Origin: Candidatus Bathyarchaeota archaeon
GTDB taxonomy: Archaea; Thermoproteota; Bathyarchaeia; TCS64
Direction: 5' to 3'
DNA length: 64,000 bases
NCBI GenBank assembly: GCA_026014875.1
Contig: JAOZHO010000015.1
Span: 1 to 64,000, forward strand
Positions 1 through 7,919 of the stretch are shown here, piece after piece (position 1 is the first letter of the stretch; each line of letters opens with the position of its first letter). A program made the position numbers and the translations under genes. The notes beneath the pieces were generated by a model. It was not told the DNA's origin. It ran no database searches and saw only the letters and a program-made list of their open reading frames with translations.

Positions 1-207
1 CCTCCGCCCCACCACCGCAGAATAAACGCAGAGCCCCCCAACCCCTCAAGCCAACCAGTAGCTATTCAGTAGCTAAACAGTACCAAACAACACCCCAAAG
101 CAACCAGAAAACACCGCCAAACACCCAAAAAACCCCCCAAACCAACCCAAACAACACCCACCCCCCCAAAAAAAAAATAACGAAGCCCCTAACCCGCCCC
201 CCCAGAC
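1..207. other. Non-coding, extremely C/A-rich (G/T-rich on the minus strand) region
   Basis: No convincing gene is seen here. The plus strand is almost only C and A from about 90 to 180, so RNA made leftward from the pcc1 operon would be G/T-rich. C-runs lie at 124-126, 133-138, 146-148, 157-159 and 161-167. On the minus strand these are closely spaced G-runs that could form a G-quadruplex. The window edge cuts the region, so its full extent is unknown. Confidence 0.6.
168..177 (-). terminator. Oligo-T transcription terminator after the exosome/pcc1 operon
   Basis: Ten consecutive T on the minus strand lie about 30 bases after the pcc1 stop codon. Oligo-T tracts without a hairpin are the usual archaeal terminator. 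A run of seven G follows directly. Confidence 0.5.
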
Positions 208-471
208 TCACCCGACGGCCTCAACCACATCAAGAATAGCCCCCACCCAACGCAGATAACTGTTCAAAGCCGCCCTCAGAGCCACGACATCGGAGGCCTC
301 GATGGATATAACGACTTGGCCCTCTACCTCAGACACAACCACACAAGACCGCTCCGAAGTCGGCCGCTCAACCTCAGGAGACAAACACTCACCGATCAAC
401 CCCGACACCCCCTCAGGCACACCAACACGAACCACAGCGACCACCACCCCCGCAAGAACCATACTACCCAC
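208..471 (-). CDS. pcc1: KEOPS complex subunit Pcc1-like protein
   Basis: Small protein of 87 residues (84 from the second ATG at 462). The C-terminal half matches the CTAG/Pcc1 family: a strand (QVVISIEA) followed by the signature ALRAALNSYLRW helix at about residues 62-73. In KEOPS, Pcc1 is the dimerisation subunit beside Kae1, Bud32 and Cgi121, and the complex makes t6A on ANN-decoding tRNAs. It lies just after L37Ae and the exosome genes, a familiar archaeal order. The rpoP gene often found between L37Ae and pcc1 is absent. Codon use is odd: the sense strand is strongly G/T-biased and the N-terminus is valine-rich, unlike the upstream genes of the same operon. Confidence 0.75.
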   Translation of the reverse strand: MGSMVLAGVVVAVVRVGVPEGVSGLIGECLSPEVERPTSERSCVVVSEVEGQVVISIEASDVVALRAALNSYLRWVGAILDVVEAVG

Positions 472-513
472 TAGGAATCAAAAAGAAGATAAAAAAGGTA
501 GTAGACGTCCGCT

Positions 514-759
514 CTAGGAGCGGATCCTGTGGGAGGCCTGCCCCGTCCTCGTGGAGGGAACGTATGCCCCGCCGGCGAAGCGATAACCACACTTGCGACA
601 GTCCCAGACGCCGACGCTGTCCCTCTTCACCGAGGGGCTCGCGCACCTAGGGCACTTGTGTTTCCGCCTCTTAATCTGGGTGATACGGGTCCACTGCTTC
701 CTGACGGACGTCCCGCCCCGGGTCCTGAGCCTAAGACCGTAGGTCTTCTTCCTCGGCAT
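514..759 (-). CDS. rpl37ae: 50S ribosomal protein L37Ae (eL43)
   Basis: 81-residue basic protein with one C4 zinc ribbon (CPRC near residue 37, CRKC near residue 54) and a basic N-terminus (MPRKKTYGLRLRTRGGTSVR). Length and motif layout are typical of archaeal L37Ae in the large ribosomal subunit. It follows rrp42 by 11 bases and is part of the leftward exosome operon. The C-terminal tail after GGAYVPST is slightly longer than usual. Confidence 0.93.
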   Translation of the reverse strand: MPRKKTYGLRLRTRGGTSVRKQWTRITQIKRRKHKCPRCASPSVKRDSVGVWDCRKCGYRFAGGAYVPSTRTGQASHRIRS

Positions 760-770
760 CGGTCGTTCTC

Positions 771-1565
771 CTAAAGGTACTTCCTGAGCTCCGCCACTTT
801 AACCTGGGCCAGTTCGAGCGCCTTGTGAAGCTCCTCGACAGTGATGCCGTCGGAGCCACCCTTCTGGATGGTACAGATGTTGTCATCCTCGTCGAAGGTG
901 ACCGTGAGCCTCGCATCCAGGACCTCCTCCTCATCGGCCGTCGGATCCACCAGGAAGTTGTCCCCGATCTTCGCCAGGGTGACAGCCAGTGGGCTTTTCC
1001 GGAGCTTGAGGGCCTGGGTTTTCTTGGTCAACTTGATGACGCCGCTCTTGACGGTGTGCACAGGCCTCTTGGTGGTCTTCAGAGCGGCCATCGCGGCCAG
1101 AGATGCAGCGTCGAAGAGGTTCCCGTCGTAGCTTAGGACGTAGATGTCGACGAACACCATGTAGACTTTGCTCCCGTCGATTAGGCTCAGTTTGTCGAAG
1201 TCGAGGATCTCCGCGGAGCGCAGACCCCGGTCTACCACCCTTGCGAGCTCGATGGCGTTCGCCCCGGGACGCCCCGGCTCGAACGTGGGGTGGGCGAGGG
1301 GTGTGAACTCGGCGTTGCACATCAGGACTCCCCTCCCCGGGGTGTCCTCGAAGGGCCTGCCTATCTGAACCTTTACCCCCACGAGCACCCTGCTCTTGCC
1401 TATGGTCACCTCGGCGGAGCCCGAGGTCTTCTCCATCACGCCCGTCTTCAAGGTGATCTCTCTGTACTCGTCGAGGGCTCTCCCGTCCATCCTGTTCCCC
1501 GCTCCGAGGACCTCGTGGATCTTTCTCCGCTTGAGTCTCGATACTATACCGGATTTGCTTGCCAT
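771..1565 (-). CDS. rrp42: Exosome complex subunit Rrp42
   Basis: 264-residue RNase PH-fold protein, the non-catalytic partner of Rrp41 in the hexameric ring of the archaeal exosome (3'-5' RNA decay and tailing). Typical features are the N-terminal RMDGRALDEYREI segment, a GRPFEDTPGRG loop, and a C-terminal strand pair around LDARLTVTFDEDDNICTIQKGG that lacks the catalytic aspartate of Rrp41. The start overlaps the end of rrp41 by one base, implying translational coupling. Order rrp4-rrp41-rrp42-L37Ae-pcc1 is standard for Archaea. Confidence 0.95.
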   Translation of the reverse strand: MASKSGIVSRLKRRKIHEVLGAGNRMDGRALDEYREITLKTGVMEKTSGSAEVTIGKSRVLVGVKVQIGRPFEDTPGRGVLMCNAEFTPLAHPTFEPGRPGANAIELARVVDRGLRSAEILDFDKLSLIDGSKVYMVFVDIYVLSYDGNLFDAASLAAMAALKTTKRPVHTVKSGVIKLTKKTQALKLRKSPLAVTLAKIGDNFLVDPTADEEEVLDARLTVTFDEDDNICTIQKGGSDGITVEELHKALELAQVKVAELRKYL

Positions 1566-2320
1566 TACTCTTCAGCCTCCTCAGAGATACCGTACTTCTT
1601 CTTCAGGGCCTCCCGCTGGATCTCGTTGACCTGCAGGCATCCCTCGATGGCGAGGTCCACGCATTCCGTGAAGGTCTTGACCGGCAGGACGCCGTCCATC
1701 TGGAGGAGAGTGATCTTCCCCAGCTTAGGCATGTAAGCCACAGGAACATCGGCCTCTCCCTCCTTGTCCTCGTAGTCTCCGAGGTCCAGGACTACCTTGC
1801 CGTCCATCACGCCGGCCGCACAGGACGACACGAGATCCCTCATGGGAATCCCCGCGTCGACCAGGGCAACCGTAGCCGCGTTGATGCAAGCGGTACGGGT
1901 TCCCCCGTCGGCCTCCAGCACCTCGCAGTAGACATCGATGACTGATCTCGGATACTTTTCGAGGAAGACGGCGGGCTGAATGGCCCAACTCATCACCATG
2001 CCGATCTCGACATCCCTCCTCGAGGGGGCGGGTGATCTACGCGGGTCGACTGAGAAGGGGGACATGTGATACCTGCACCTCAGCGTAGCCTCGTTGGGCT
2101 TCGCGAAGCGCCTAGGATGCATCTCCCGGGGCCCGAAGACCCCGACGAGAATCTTGTTTCTCCCCATCTCGATGTATGCCGAGCCGTCCGCGTTGGGTAG
2201 GACGCCGCTCTCGATCGTTGTAGGCCTCAGCTCATTGGCCTTCCTTCCGTCGTATCTCGTTTTCGCCTTGGACTTTTTTGTCGTCCTTTTCTTCTTTGTG
2301 GTTTTCTTCGCTTTACTCAT
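1565..2320 (-). CDS. rrp41: Exosome complex catalytic subunit Rrp41
   Basis: 251-residue RNase PH-fold phosphorolytic exoribonuclease subunit. It shows [11 protein letters not shown] at the N-terminal domain, the [10 protein letters not shown] phosphate/RNA-binding loop near residues 93-102, [19 protein letters not shown], and the catalytic acidic stretch [16 protein letters not shown] near residues 178-193. The first about 20 residues are an extra lysine/threonine-rich tail ([14 protein letters not shown]) before the family core, probably an RNA-binding extension. It is co-transcribed with rrp4, whose 3' end overlaps its start by 4 bases. Confidence 0.95.
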   Translation of the reverse strand: MSKAKKTTKKKRTTKKSKAKTRYDGRKANELRPTTIESGVLPNADGSAYIEMGRNKILVGVFGPREMHPRRFAKPNEATLRCRYHMSPFSVDPRRSPAPSRRDVEIGMVMSWAIQPAVFLEKYPRSVIDVYCEVLEADGGTRTACINAATVALVDAGIPMRDLVSSCAAGVMDGKVVLDLGDYEDKEGEADVPVAYMPKLGKITLLQMDGVLPVKTFTECVDLAIEGCLQVNEIQREALKKKYGISEEAEE

Positions 2321-3012
2321 CTCTTTTCCTCCTTCAATATTCTCAAATATTCTTGCACCCGACTGGTGAGACCCGAAATGTGGGCTTCTTTGTCCACCTT
2401 GTTAATGACCTTGACGGCCATCGCCTCCTGCTCTCGAGTCCTTCCGTGGATTAGGATTCTACCGTTCTGACCGATTACAACGTTGCATCCGGTCTGGTTC
2501 AGGATCATGTTGACCATCGACCCCTTCTTACCAATTAGGCGTGGGATCTTCGAGGGAGTCAACCTCGTGAGGAAGCCCTCGTTGACCCGCCCCAAGCCCC
2601 TGCCAAGGATCGAGAGGATGGGGGTCCTCCTCCGGTCCAAGTCGACGATCTTGGCGACCACCGTATCCCCGATGTCTAGGACCCTCGTCATATCGAAATC
2701 TGGGCGGAACGGGGCGTCGATCGCGTCGATGACATTGAGCGCGGCTACCTCGGCGGTGTCGATGTTCACCATCCACCTCCCGAGCCGGATATCCGTCACT
2801 TCCCCTATTACCAGGTCTCCCGTGAGGGGATTGAACCCCGCCTCTAAGGCGATCACTGAGACCATGTCCCGGTTGTAGTTGACGAGGCCGATGCGGCTGG
2901 CGACCACCTTCCCCTCGGATCTGTGGGTGTTGTCGCCGGTCCTGATCCTCCCCTCGTATAAGACGTCTCCAGGGATCACGAGGTCCCTACTAGAAAATTT
3001 AGCACTTTCCAT
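2317..3012 (-). CDS. rrp4: Exosome complex RNA-binding subunit Rrp4
   Basis: About 231 residues with the three-part layout of Rrp4: an N-terminal beta domain ([20 protein letters not shown]), an S1 domain around [20 protein letters not shown], and a C-terminal KH domain with the GxxG loop at [12 protein letters not shown]. It caps the Rrp41/Rrp42 ring and guides RNA into it. The ATG at 3012 ([11 protein letters not shown]) is chosen because the reading frame upstream (MCQCTWKKAF) has no family similarity. The 3' end overlaps rrp41 by 4 bases. Confidence 0.94.
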   Translation of the reverse strand: MESAKFSSRDLVIPGDVLYEGRIRTGDNTHRSEGKVVASRIGLVNYNRDMVSVIALEAGFNPLTGDLVIGEVTDIRLGRWMVNIDTAEVAALNVIDAIDAPFRPDFDMTRVLDIGDTVVAKIVDLDRRRTPILSILGRGLGRVNEGFLTRLTPSKIPRLIGKKGSMVNMILNQTGCNVVIGQNGRILIHGRTREQEAMAVKVINKVDKEAHISGLTSRVQEYLRILKEEKR

Positions 3013-3121
3013 GATTCTGGTACTCCAAAACGCCTTTTTCCAAGTGCACTGGCACACTTATATCTTGCAAGGGGACCACGAGGTCCCTGCTCTCAAACAG
3101 CGCTGACATTTCAATCAACCA

Positions 3122-3811
3122 TTATTTCATTATCTTGATCTGGAGGTTTCCCTGCGTAGCCTTCCCGAGCCTGTCGATGAGCTCGCCTTGCATAGCGGCC
3201 GATATAGCAACCACAGCCACCCACGAGCCGTCCCCGGTCCACTCGTCCCTCTTGATCTCCGCGAGCTCCTTCACTATCCCATAGGACTTTGACGAGTACT
3301 CGGCGGGGATCTTGATAGCGATCTCAATGGACTCCATGCTCATGGGGAGGACTGGCCTCAGGGCGTCTACGATATCTTTGAGCTGCTCTTCGGCGTCCTT
3401 GAAGGGATCGATGTTGACCTTGACCTCCTCGAGGGCGTTCTCGACCCTGAGGGGCGGGTGGGGAAGCTTCGTGGCGGGGTCGACGTAGTTCCTGGATATG
3501 AGAGTGATGATCTTCCTGAGCGTCTGATCGGTCATATCCTTCCTCTGTTGAGCGGTGAGCAGAAAGACCCCCTTCTCGAACATTATCTCGGCGACCTCGA
3601 TAGGGTCCTTCGTCCCGAAGACCTCCTTGAGTTTCGCCTCCGAGGGTTTCGTGCCCTTGTTGGCGTCTGTGAAAATCGTTTCGATCATCAGAACGTTAGT
3701 GACGTCAGTCCTTTCCCCGTTCTTGTAGGCCAATCCCTTGTCAGGGTCCACTAGGATCTCAAACTTCTCCCCTTGATGGGTGTATCTGACCTTAGTGTAT
3801 CTGTCGCTCAT
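3122..3811 (-). CDS. sbds: Ribosome maturation protein SBDS (Sdo1)
   Basis: 229 residues with the three SBDS domains: the FYSH domain (about 1-90, YTKVRYTHQGEKFEILVDPD), a helical middle domain (about 95-160, with FLLTAQQRKDMTDQTLRKII) and a ferredoxin-like C-terminal domain. The family releases aIF6 from the large ribosomal subunit with an EF-2-like GTPase. It sits between the exosome operon and psmA, 12 bases after psmA. The 109-base gap to rrp4 could hold a separate promoter. Confidence 0.94.
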   Translation of the reverse strand: MSDRYTKVRYTHQGEKFEILVDPDKGLAYKNGERTDVTNVLMIETIFTDANKGTKPSEAKLKEVFGTKDPIEVAEIMFEKGVFLLTAQQRKDMTDQTLRKIITLISRNYVDPATKLPHPPLRVENALEEVKVNIDPFKDAEEQLKDIVDALRPVLPMSMESIEIAIKIPAEYSSKSYGIVKELAEIKRDEWTGDGSWVAVVAISAAMQGELIDRLGKATQGNLQIKIMK

Positions 3812-3823
3812 CCCTCGAGCCTT

Positions 3824-4522
3824 CTACGTGAGGTACCTCTCCACCTCTGACTCGGAGAGCTTCCTGAAGACTCGGGTATCGGCGGGTACGACGGCGACCT
3901 TTACGATCTTCGCCGTCACATCAGCATCAGAGGCCGTCTTTACGGCCTGCACTGCGAGGGCTATCGCCTCGTCGAGGGTAAGCTCCGGATGGTACTCTTC
4001 CTCCAGCAGCTTGTTACCTTCCTCGTTCTTGCGACCGACTGCGACAGCCTTGTACCCCCTGTACGAGCCGCTAGGGTCAACCATGAAGACCCTGCTCCCT
4101 GTCGTGTCCACCCCGGCGAGGATCATGCTAACGCCGTAGGGGCGCACGCCTGCGTGCTGAGTATAAACCTGAGCTTGATCCCCGATCCTCTTGGTGAGAT
4201 TCTCGAGGTCCACCGGCTCGTCATAGAGTAGCCGGTTGCTCTGGCAGTATACCCTGGACTGCTCGATGAGAACCCTCGCGTCGGATATCAGGCCTGCTAC
4301 TGCTGTTCCCACGTGCTCGTCGAGTTGGAAAATCTTCATGAAAAATCTTGGGTCTTCCAGCCTGCTCTCCGGGGTCTCGTTGGCCGCCAGGGCCACGCCT
4401 TCAAGGGAGGATACGCCTACTATCGGGGCGCCTCGTTTAACCAATTCCAGGGCATATTCGACCTGGTAGAGGCGGCCCTCGGGTGAAAATATCGTTATTG
4501 CGCGGTCGTAGGCTCGCGGCAT
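3824..4522 (-). CDS. psmA: 20S proteasome alpha subunit
   Basis: About 232 residues. The alpha-subunit N-terminal gate and signature are clear: AYDRAITIFSPEGRLYQVEYALELVKRG. The family conserves GVDTTGSRVFMVDPSG and a C-terminal helix with EVERYLT. It forms the outer heptameric rings of the proteasome. The ATG at 4522 is preferred over the TTG two codons upstream, because archaeal alpha subunits begin with M-x-R/Q-A-YDRA. No beta subunit or PAN ATPase is in the window. It is first in a leftward unit with sbds. Confidence 0.95.
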   Translation of the reverse strand: MPRAYDRAITIFSPEGRLYQVEYALELVKRGAPIVGVSSLEGVALAANETPESRLEDPRFFMKIFQLDEHVGTAVAGLISDARVLIEQSRVYCQSNRLLYDEPVDLENLTKRIGDQAQVYTQHAGVRPYGVSMILAGVDTTGSRVFMVDPSGSYRGYKAVAVGRKNEEGNKLLEEEYHPELTLDEAIALAVQAVKTASDADVTAKIVKVAVVPADTRVFRKLSESEVERYLT

Positions 4523-4583
4523 GAACAAATCCGAGTCCTCCTGTCTCCTATCAGTGATGTTTCGAGATGTTACCTCATTATGG

Positions 4584-4593
4584 CTATTTAAAG
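4584..4593 (-). promoter_or_regulatory. Probable promoter (TATA box) of psmA
   Basis: The minus strand reads CTTTAAATAG about 62 bases before the psmA start. Transcription would begin near 4560 and give a short leader. Confidence 0.4.
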
Positions 4594-4750
4594 CATACTA
4601 GTTAAAGATTCCATGTTTTTTGGGCTTTCTTGGATACTCGAGATTCGTCGATGTGGCTCGATTCAGTTGATCGGGGTTACTTCACTAGGTATCTTCCGCA
4701 GATTTTTTCGGAAAATAGCATGAAAAAGACTTTCTTAGCCTGTTTCATAA

Positions 4751-4776
4751 CCCTTAAATTTGTTAACGCCGTTAAC
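4751..4776 (+). promoter_or_regulatory. Probable promoter with a GTTAAC repeat before the DsrE-like gene
   Basis: CCCTTAAATTT at 4751-4761 resembles an archaeal BRE/TATA box. It is followed at once by GTTAACGCCGTTAAC (4762-4776), two copies of the palindrome GTTAAC three bases apart. The repeat falls between the TATA box and the expected start site near 4785, where a repressor would block transcription. Operator function is inferred. Confidence 0.4.
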
Positions 4777-4812
4777 ACTCCATAATACCCTCAAAGTAGC
4801 GATGTGTAAAAC

Positions 4813-5325
4813 ATGGTTGAGACCAGTACCGATCAAGAACAGGAAGTCGGGTTCGTTCCCCAGTCCGAGGATCGAAAGAAGCTTCTCATCGTCTGCTCCA
4901 AGGGGACTCTGGACATGGCCTTCCCGCCGTTCATGATGGCGACATCAGCCGCAGCTCTGGATTGGGAGGTCCACCTATACTTTACGTTCTGGGGCATGGA
5001 TATCATCACGAACTCCAAGAGCCTGAAGATATCTCCCCTCGGGAACCCTTCGATGGGGATACCCAACATCCTTAGCGTCATCCCCGGGATGACTTCCGTG
5101 GCGACCTACATGATGAAGAGAAAGATGAAGGAGACAGGCATGCCCACCATCGAACGCCTCATCAAGATGGCCAAGCAGGCGGGGGTCATATTCCACGCAT
5201 GCTCCCCTACGATGAAGCTGTCGGGGATCACCAAGGATGACCTCATCCCCGAGTGCAACGATATCATAGGAGCCGCGACGTTCATAGACATGGCCGGAGA
5301 GGCTGACGTCACGCTCTTCGTCTAA
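4813..5325 (+). CDS. DsrE/DsrF-like family protein
   Basis: 170 residues. After a polar N-terminus of about 20 residues comes a Rossmann-like strand (RKKLLIVCSKGTLDMAFPPFMMATSAAALDWEVHLYFTFWG cannot be missed as the DsrE2 pattern: nucleotide-like loop, helix, then HLYFTFWG). The middle is hydrophobic and methionine-rich and the end carries the FHACSPTMKLSG segment with a conserved cysteine. DsrE-type proteins act as sulfur carriers or small redox partners, often membrane-associated. The natural substrate is not deducible. It is monocistronic, with its own promoter and a possible operator just upstream. Confidence 0.75.
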   Translation: MVETSTDQEQEVGFVPQSEDRKKLLIVCSKGTLDMAFPPFMMATSAAALDWEVHLYFTFWGMDIITNSKSLKISPLGNPSMGIPNILSVIPGMTSVATYMMKRKMKETGMPTIERLIKMAKQAGVIFHACSPTMKLSGITKDDLIPECNDIIGAATFIDMAGEADVTLFV

Positions 5326-5373
5326 TTGGAGATTGGCTCAGCTTTTTCCTAATCCTAACTACTTAAGAATGGA

Positions 5374-5452
5374 TGGCGCCCTGGCCGGGATTCGAACCCG
5401 GGATCTCCGGCGTGACAGGCCAGCATAATAGGCCAGACTATACTACCAGGGC
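5374..5452 (-). tRNA. trnD: tRNA-Asp (GTC)
   Basis: Read on the minus strand, the acceptor stem GCCCTGG pairs perfectly with CCAGGGC. The anticodon stem CTGGC/GCCGG encloses the loop CTGTCAC, giving anticodon GTC. The T arm is CCGGG-TTCGAAT-CCCGG. The discriminator base is G, and the 3' CCA is encoded in DNA (5374-5376). No intron is seen. Confidence 0.95.
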
Positions 5453-5514
5453 AGGATTTCGAAACAAAGAAATCTCTAAAGCAAATAAACGTTGCGCCTA
5501 GGATGGCACCCCGG

Positions 5515-5757
5515 TCACTTGTGCTCCCTTGCGATTATCATCGTCGACGTCATGAAGATGTTGGGTACTGACCTCAACTTAGAACTGATGAAGTCATCGA
5601 GATCGTTCATGTCCTTCGCCGCCACTTTAATTATGGCGTCGTACTCTCCGTAGATGGTGGCAACCTCCTCCACCTCATCGAACTCGACGAGGGCCTTGCT
5701 GACCTCGTCCTCTGTTCCGGTACTCACATTCACTAGTATGTAGGCTTTAACCGTCAT
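5515..5757 (-). CDS. Stand-alone Lrp/AsnC ligand-binding (RAM) domain protein
   Basis: 80 residues made up only of the alpha-beta effector-binding domain of Lrp/AsnC regulators (AYILVNVSTGTEDEVSKAL, then VATIYGEYDAIIKV, ending in STMIIAREHK). There is no helix-turn-helix. Such single-domain proteins form beta-sheet dimers and higher rings that bind amino acids, and may act as sensors for partner Lrp proteins. It is leftward, 30 bases downstream of a winged-helix gene. A second protein of the same kind is at 20383-20610. Confidence 0.88.
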   Translation of the reverse strand: MTVKAYILVNVSTGTEDEVSKALVEFDEVEEVATIYGEYDAIIKVAAKDMNDLDDFISSKLRSVPNIFMTSTMIIAREHK

Positions 5758-5787
5758 GGTGCCTCGACCTATCGATGGAAAACCCGT

Positions 5788-6291
5788 TTAAATGTGTTCC
5801 GTGTTTGTGCTCCATGGCTCCAGATAGTCGGCGAGGGTCTGGCCCATCTCGGTCAGAGCGACGGGGACCCCTTTGTTCTCTTTGTCCCCTGCGAGGATGA
5901 GCCCCGCCTCCCTCAACCCCCGAAGATTCCACCTCACCGTGGACTTTGGTATCCTCCGCTCCTCCGAATAGAGGTCGATGAGCACAGTGTAGACGCAGAA
6001 CTCATCGTCCCTTCTGGCCATCCATCTCAGGAGCGCCTGCTGCTTCTCCGTGAGGCGGCTGGAGGCCGCGGCCATGAGGGCCTGCTCCATGCCGTATATC
6101 TCCTTCGAGTGGAGGACCAGGGACTCCCTGATGGCCTCCAGACTCTCCATGACCCTGCTGTAGAGGGCCGTGTCTCTCTCTCCAGCCCAGCTCCTGGTTA
6201 CAACTGAGTATAGATCATCCGTGGCGTTCAGAACGTTCTTTAACTCGGGAGTAGGGTAGAAGTCGTTTTTATCTGTGGAGGAAACATTCAC
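5788..6291 (-). CDS. Winged-helix transcriptional regulator (family not recognised)
   Basis: 167 residues starting at GTG. The N-terminal half is helical (LYSRVMESLEAIRESLVLHSKEIYG). The C-terminal half looks like a winged-helix domain: LTEKQQALLRWMARRDDEFCV, then IPKSTVRWNLRGLREAGLI as the recognition region and a wing at GDKENKGVPVALTEMG. DNA binding is inferred from this pattern. It lies between the leu operon and the small RAM protein, with which it is probably co-transcribed. A TATA-like TTTTAAATTATT lies upstream near 6330. Confidence 0.65.
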   Translation of the reverse strand: MNVSSTDKNDFYPTPELKNVLNATDDLYSVVTRSWAGERDTALYSRVMESLEAIRESLVLHSKEIYGMEQALMAAASSRLTEKQQALLRWMARRDDEFCVYTVLIDLYSEERRIPKSTVRWNLRGLREAGLILAGDKENKGVPVALTEMGQTLADYLEPWSTNTEHI

Positions 6292-6412
6292 CTGACATTA
6301 TCTTCACTCCAAACCACAATCAGTAACCAAGAATAATTTAAAACCCTTTCCATTCAGCGTTTTCGAAGAAAAAGGGTAAAAGAGACCCTCAAGAAATGGG
6401 GGCCACAAATTA

Positions 6413-7414
6413 TTAGATCTTTTTCTCGATAGCGGCTGCGACCTGCTCCGTAGTGGCACTACCACCCAGATCAGGGGTCAGGGTCTCCGCCTCTTCCAGC
6501 ACCTCGATCACAGCCGTTTCGATGGTCTTGCTTAACTCTGTTTCTCCGAGCCACTCCAGCATCATCGAAGCTGAAAGTATCATCGCAATGGGATTGGCGA
6601 TGCCCTTCCCCGCGATATCAGGAGCGCTCCCGTGGACGGGCTCGAAGATGCCGTTCTTCTCCCCGATGTTACCCGAGGGAGCCATCCCCAGCCCCCCGAC
6701 GATGGCAGCGGCCTCGTCGGAGAGGATATCCCCGAACATGTTGGTGGTCACGAGGACGTCGAACTGCTCCGGGCTCAGGATGAGCTTCATGGCGCATGCG
6801 TCCACGATCATCTCCTGGTACCCTATGCCGGGATAGGACTCCGCAACCCCCCGACAGGCCTCTAGGAACACCCCGCAAGTCAGGTCCAGCACGTTGTTCT
6901 TGTGAACGCTCGTGACCTTGCTCCTTCCGTTCCTGACTGCATACTCGAAGGCGAACCTGGCGATCCTCTCGGAGGCCTGCCTGGTGATGATTCTGAGGTT
7001 GACACCCCAGTCGGGCCCCCTGTGCCCCACCATCTTGTAGAGCCCCTCGGTGTTCTCCCTCACCATGACGATGTCCACTCCCTCCTTCAGCGAGGGGACG
7101 TTGGGATAGACCTTGGTGGGCCGGACGTTGGCGTAGAGCTCCAGCTCCTGCCGGAGGGGCAGGATCACTTCCTTGGCGGTCTCCCCGACCGCTGCGAAGA
7201 GGGCAGCATCGGACTCTCGGATCGCCTCGACGGTTCCCTGGGGCATAGCGATGCCCGTCCTCGCCTTCAGCTCGTCTCCCACAGGGAGCTCCGTGAACTC
7301 GAACGCGATGTCTCCCCGGCTCTCGGCGAGCACCTCCAGGATCGAGACCGCTGTGGTCATGACCTCGGGTCCGATTCCGTCCCCCGGGAGGGTGGCGATC
7401 TTGTATTTGGTCAT
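6413..7414 (-). CDS. leuB: 3-isopropylmalate dehydrogenase (isocitrate/isopropylmalate dehydrogenase family)
   Basis: About 333 residues. It oxidises and decarboxylates 3-isopropylmalate with NAD in leucine synthesis. Visible motifs are the N-terminal [13 protein letters not shown], the substrate loop [26 protein letters not shown] with the catalytic lysine, [14 protein letters not shown] with metal-binding aspartates, and [19 protein letters not shown] near the C-terminus. The ATG at 7414 is two bases after the leuD stop; the longer open frame upstream is non-homologous. It is last in leuA-leuC-leuD-leuB. A homoisocitrate or related dehydrogenase cannot be fully excluded, but the operon argues for LeuB. 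Confidence 0.93.
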   Translation of the reverse strand: MTKYKIATLPGDGIGPEVMTTAVSILEVLAESRGDIAFEFTELPVGDELKARTGIAMPQGTVEAIRESDAALFAAVGETAKEVILPLRQELELYANVRPTKVYPNVPSLKEGVDIVMVRENTEGLYKMVGHRGPDWGVNLRIITRQASERIARFAFEYAVRNGRSKVTSVHKNNVLDLTCGVFLEACRGVAESYPGIGYQEMIVDACAMKLILSPEQFDVLVTTNMFGDILSDEAAAIVGGLGMAPSGNIGEKNGIFEPVHGSAPDIAGKGIANPIAMILSASMMLEWLGETELSKTIETAVIEVLEEAETLTPDLGGSATTEQVAAAIEKKI

Positions 7415-7416
7415 TT

Positions 7417-7914
7417 TCACCAGGTCTCCATGTTTTTCTTCAGGTAGGGGACCAGGCCTCCGTCGTAGAGGACCTCCACCATGAAATCCGGGAGGGGTGT
7501 GAAGCTCAGCTCGGCACCCGTGCGAGTGATCTTGACGGTGCCCCCTGCGACGTCCACCTCGACGGTGTCCCCCTCCTCGACCGCCTCCGTGATCCCGGGA
7601 CACTCCAGGGCGGGGAGACCGATGTTTATGGAGTTCCTGTAGTAGATGCGGGCGAACGACTCAGCTATGACGGCGCCTATTCCCGCGTATTTCAGTGCCA
7701 GGGGTGCGTGCTCCCTGCTGGAGCCGCATCCGAAGTTGGTTCCTCCTACGACGATGTCTCCTTCCTGAATCTTCTTGGGGAAATCGGGGTCGATGCCCTC
7801 CATCGCGTGCTCCGCCATCTCCTCGGGGTCAATGAGCTCCAGGTATTTCCCGGGGATGATTAGATCGGTGTTTACGTCGTCCCCAAACATCCATACTTTG
7901 CCTTTCTGCTTCAC
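7417..7914 (-). CDS. leuD: 3-isopropylmalate dehydratase small subunit
   Basis: 165 residues beginning at a GTG (VKQKGKVWMFGDDVNTDLI). The aconitase swivel domain is complete: DDVNTDLIIPGKYL, VVGGTNFGCGSSREHAPLAL (substrate-binding serine/arginine loop) and FARIYYRNSINIGLPAL. Together with LeuC it isomerises 2- to 3-isopropylmalate. The GTG is 5 bases after the leuC stop and the gene ends 2 bases before leuB, so translation is likely coupled. A longer frame extending upstream inside leuC is spurious. Confidence 0.94.
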   Translation of the reverse strand: MKQKGKVWMFGDDVNTDLIIPGKYLELIDPEEMAEHAMEGIDPDFPKKIQEGDIVVGGTNFGCGSSREHAPLALKYAGIGAVIAESFARIYYRNSINIGLPALECPGITEAVEEGDTVEVDVAGGTVKITRTGAELSFTPLPDFMVEVLYDGGLVPYLKKNMETW

Positions 7915-7919
7915 ACGTC

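Noticed and set aside
6343-6378. ACCCTTT ... AAAGGGT inverted repeat after leuB
   Set aside because: The arms are far apart with no T-run in the direction of transcription; not enough for a terminator call.
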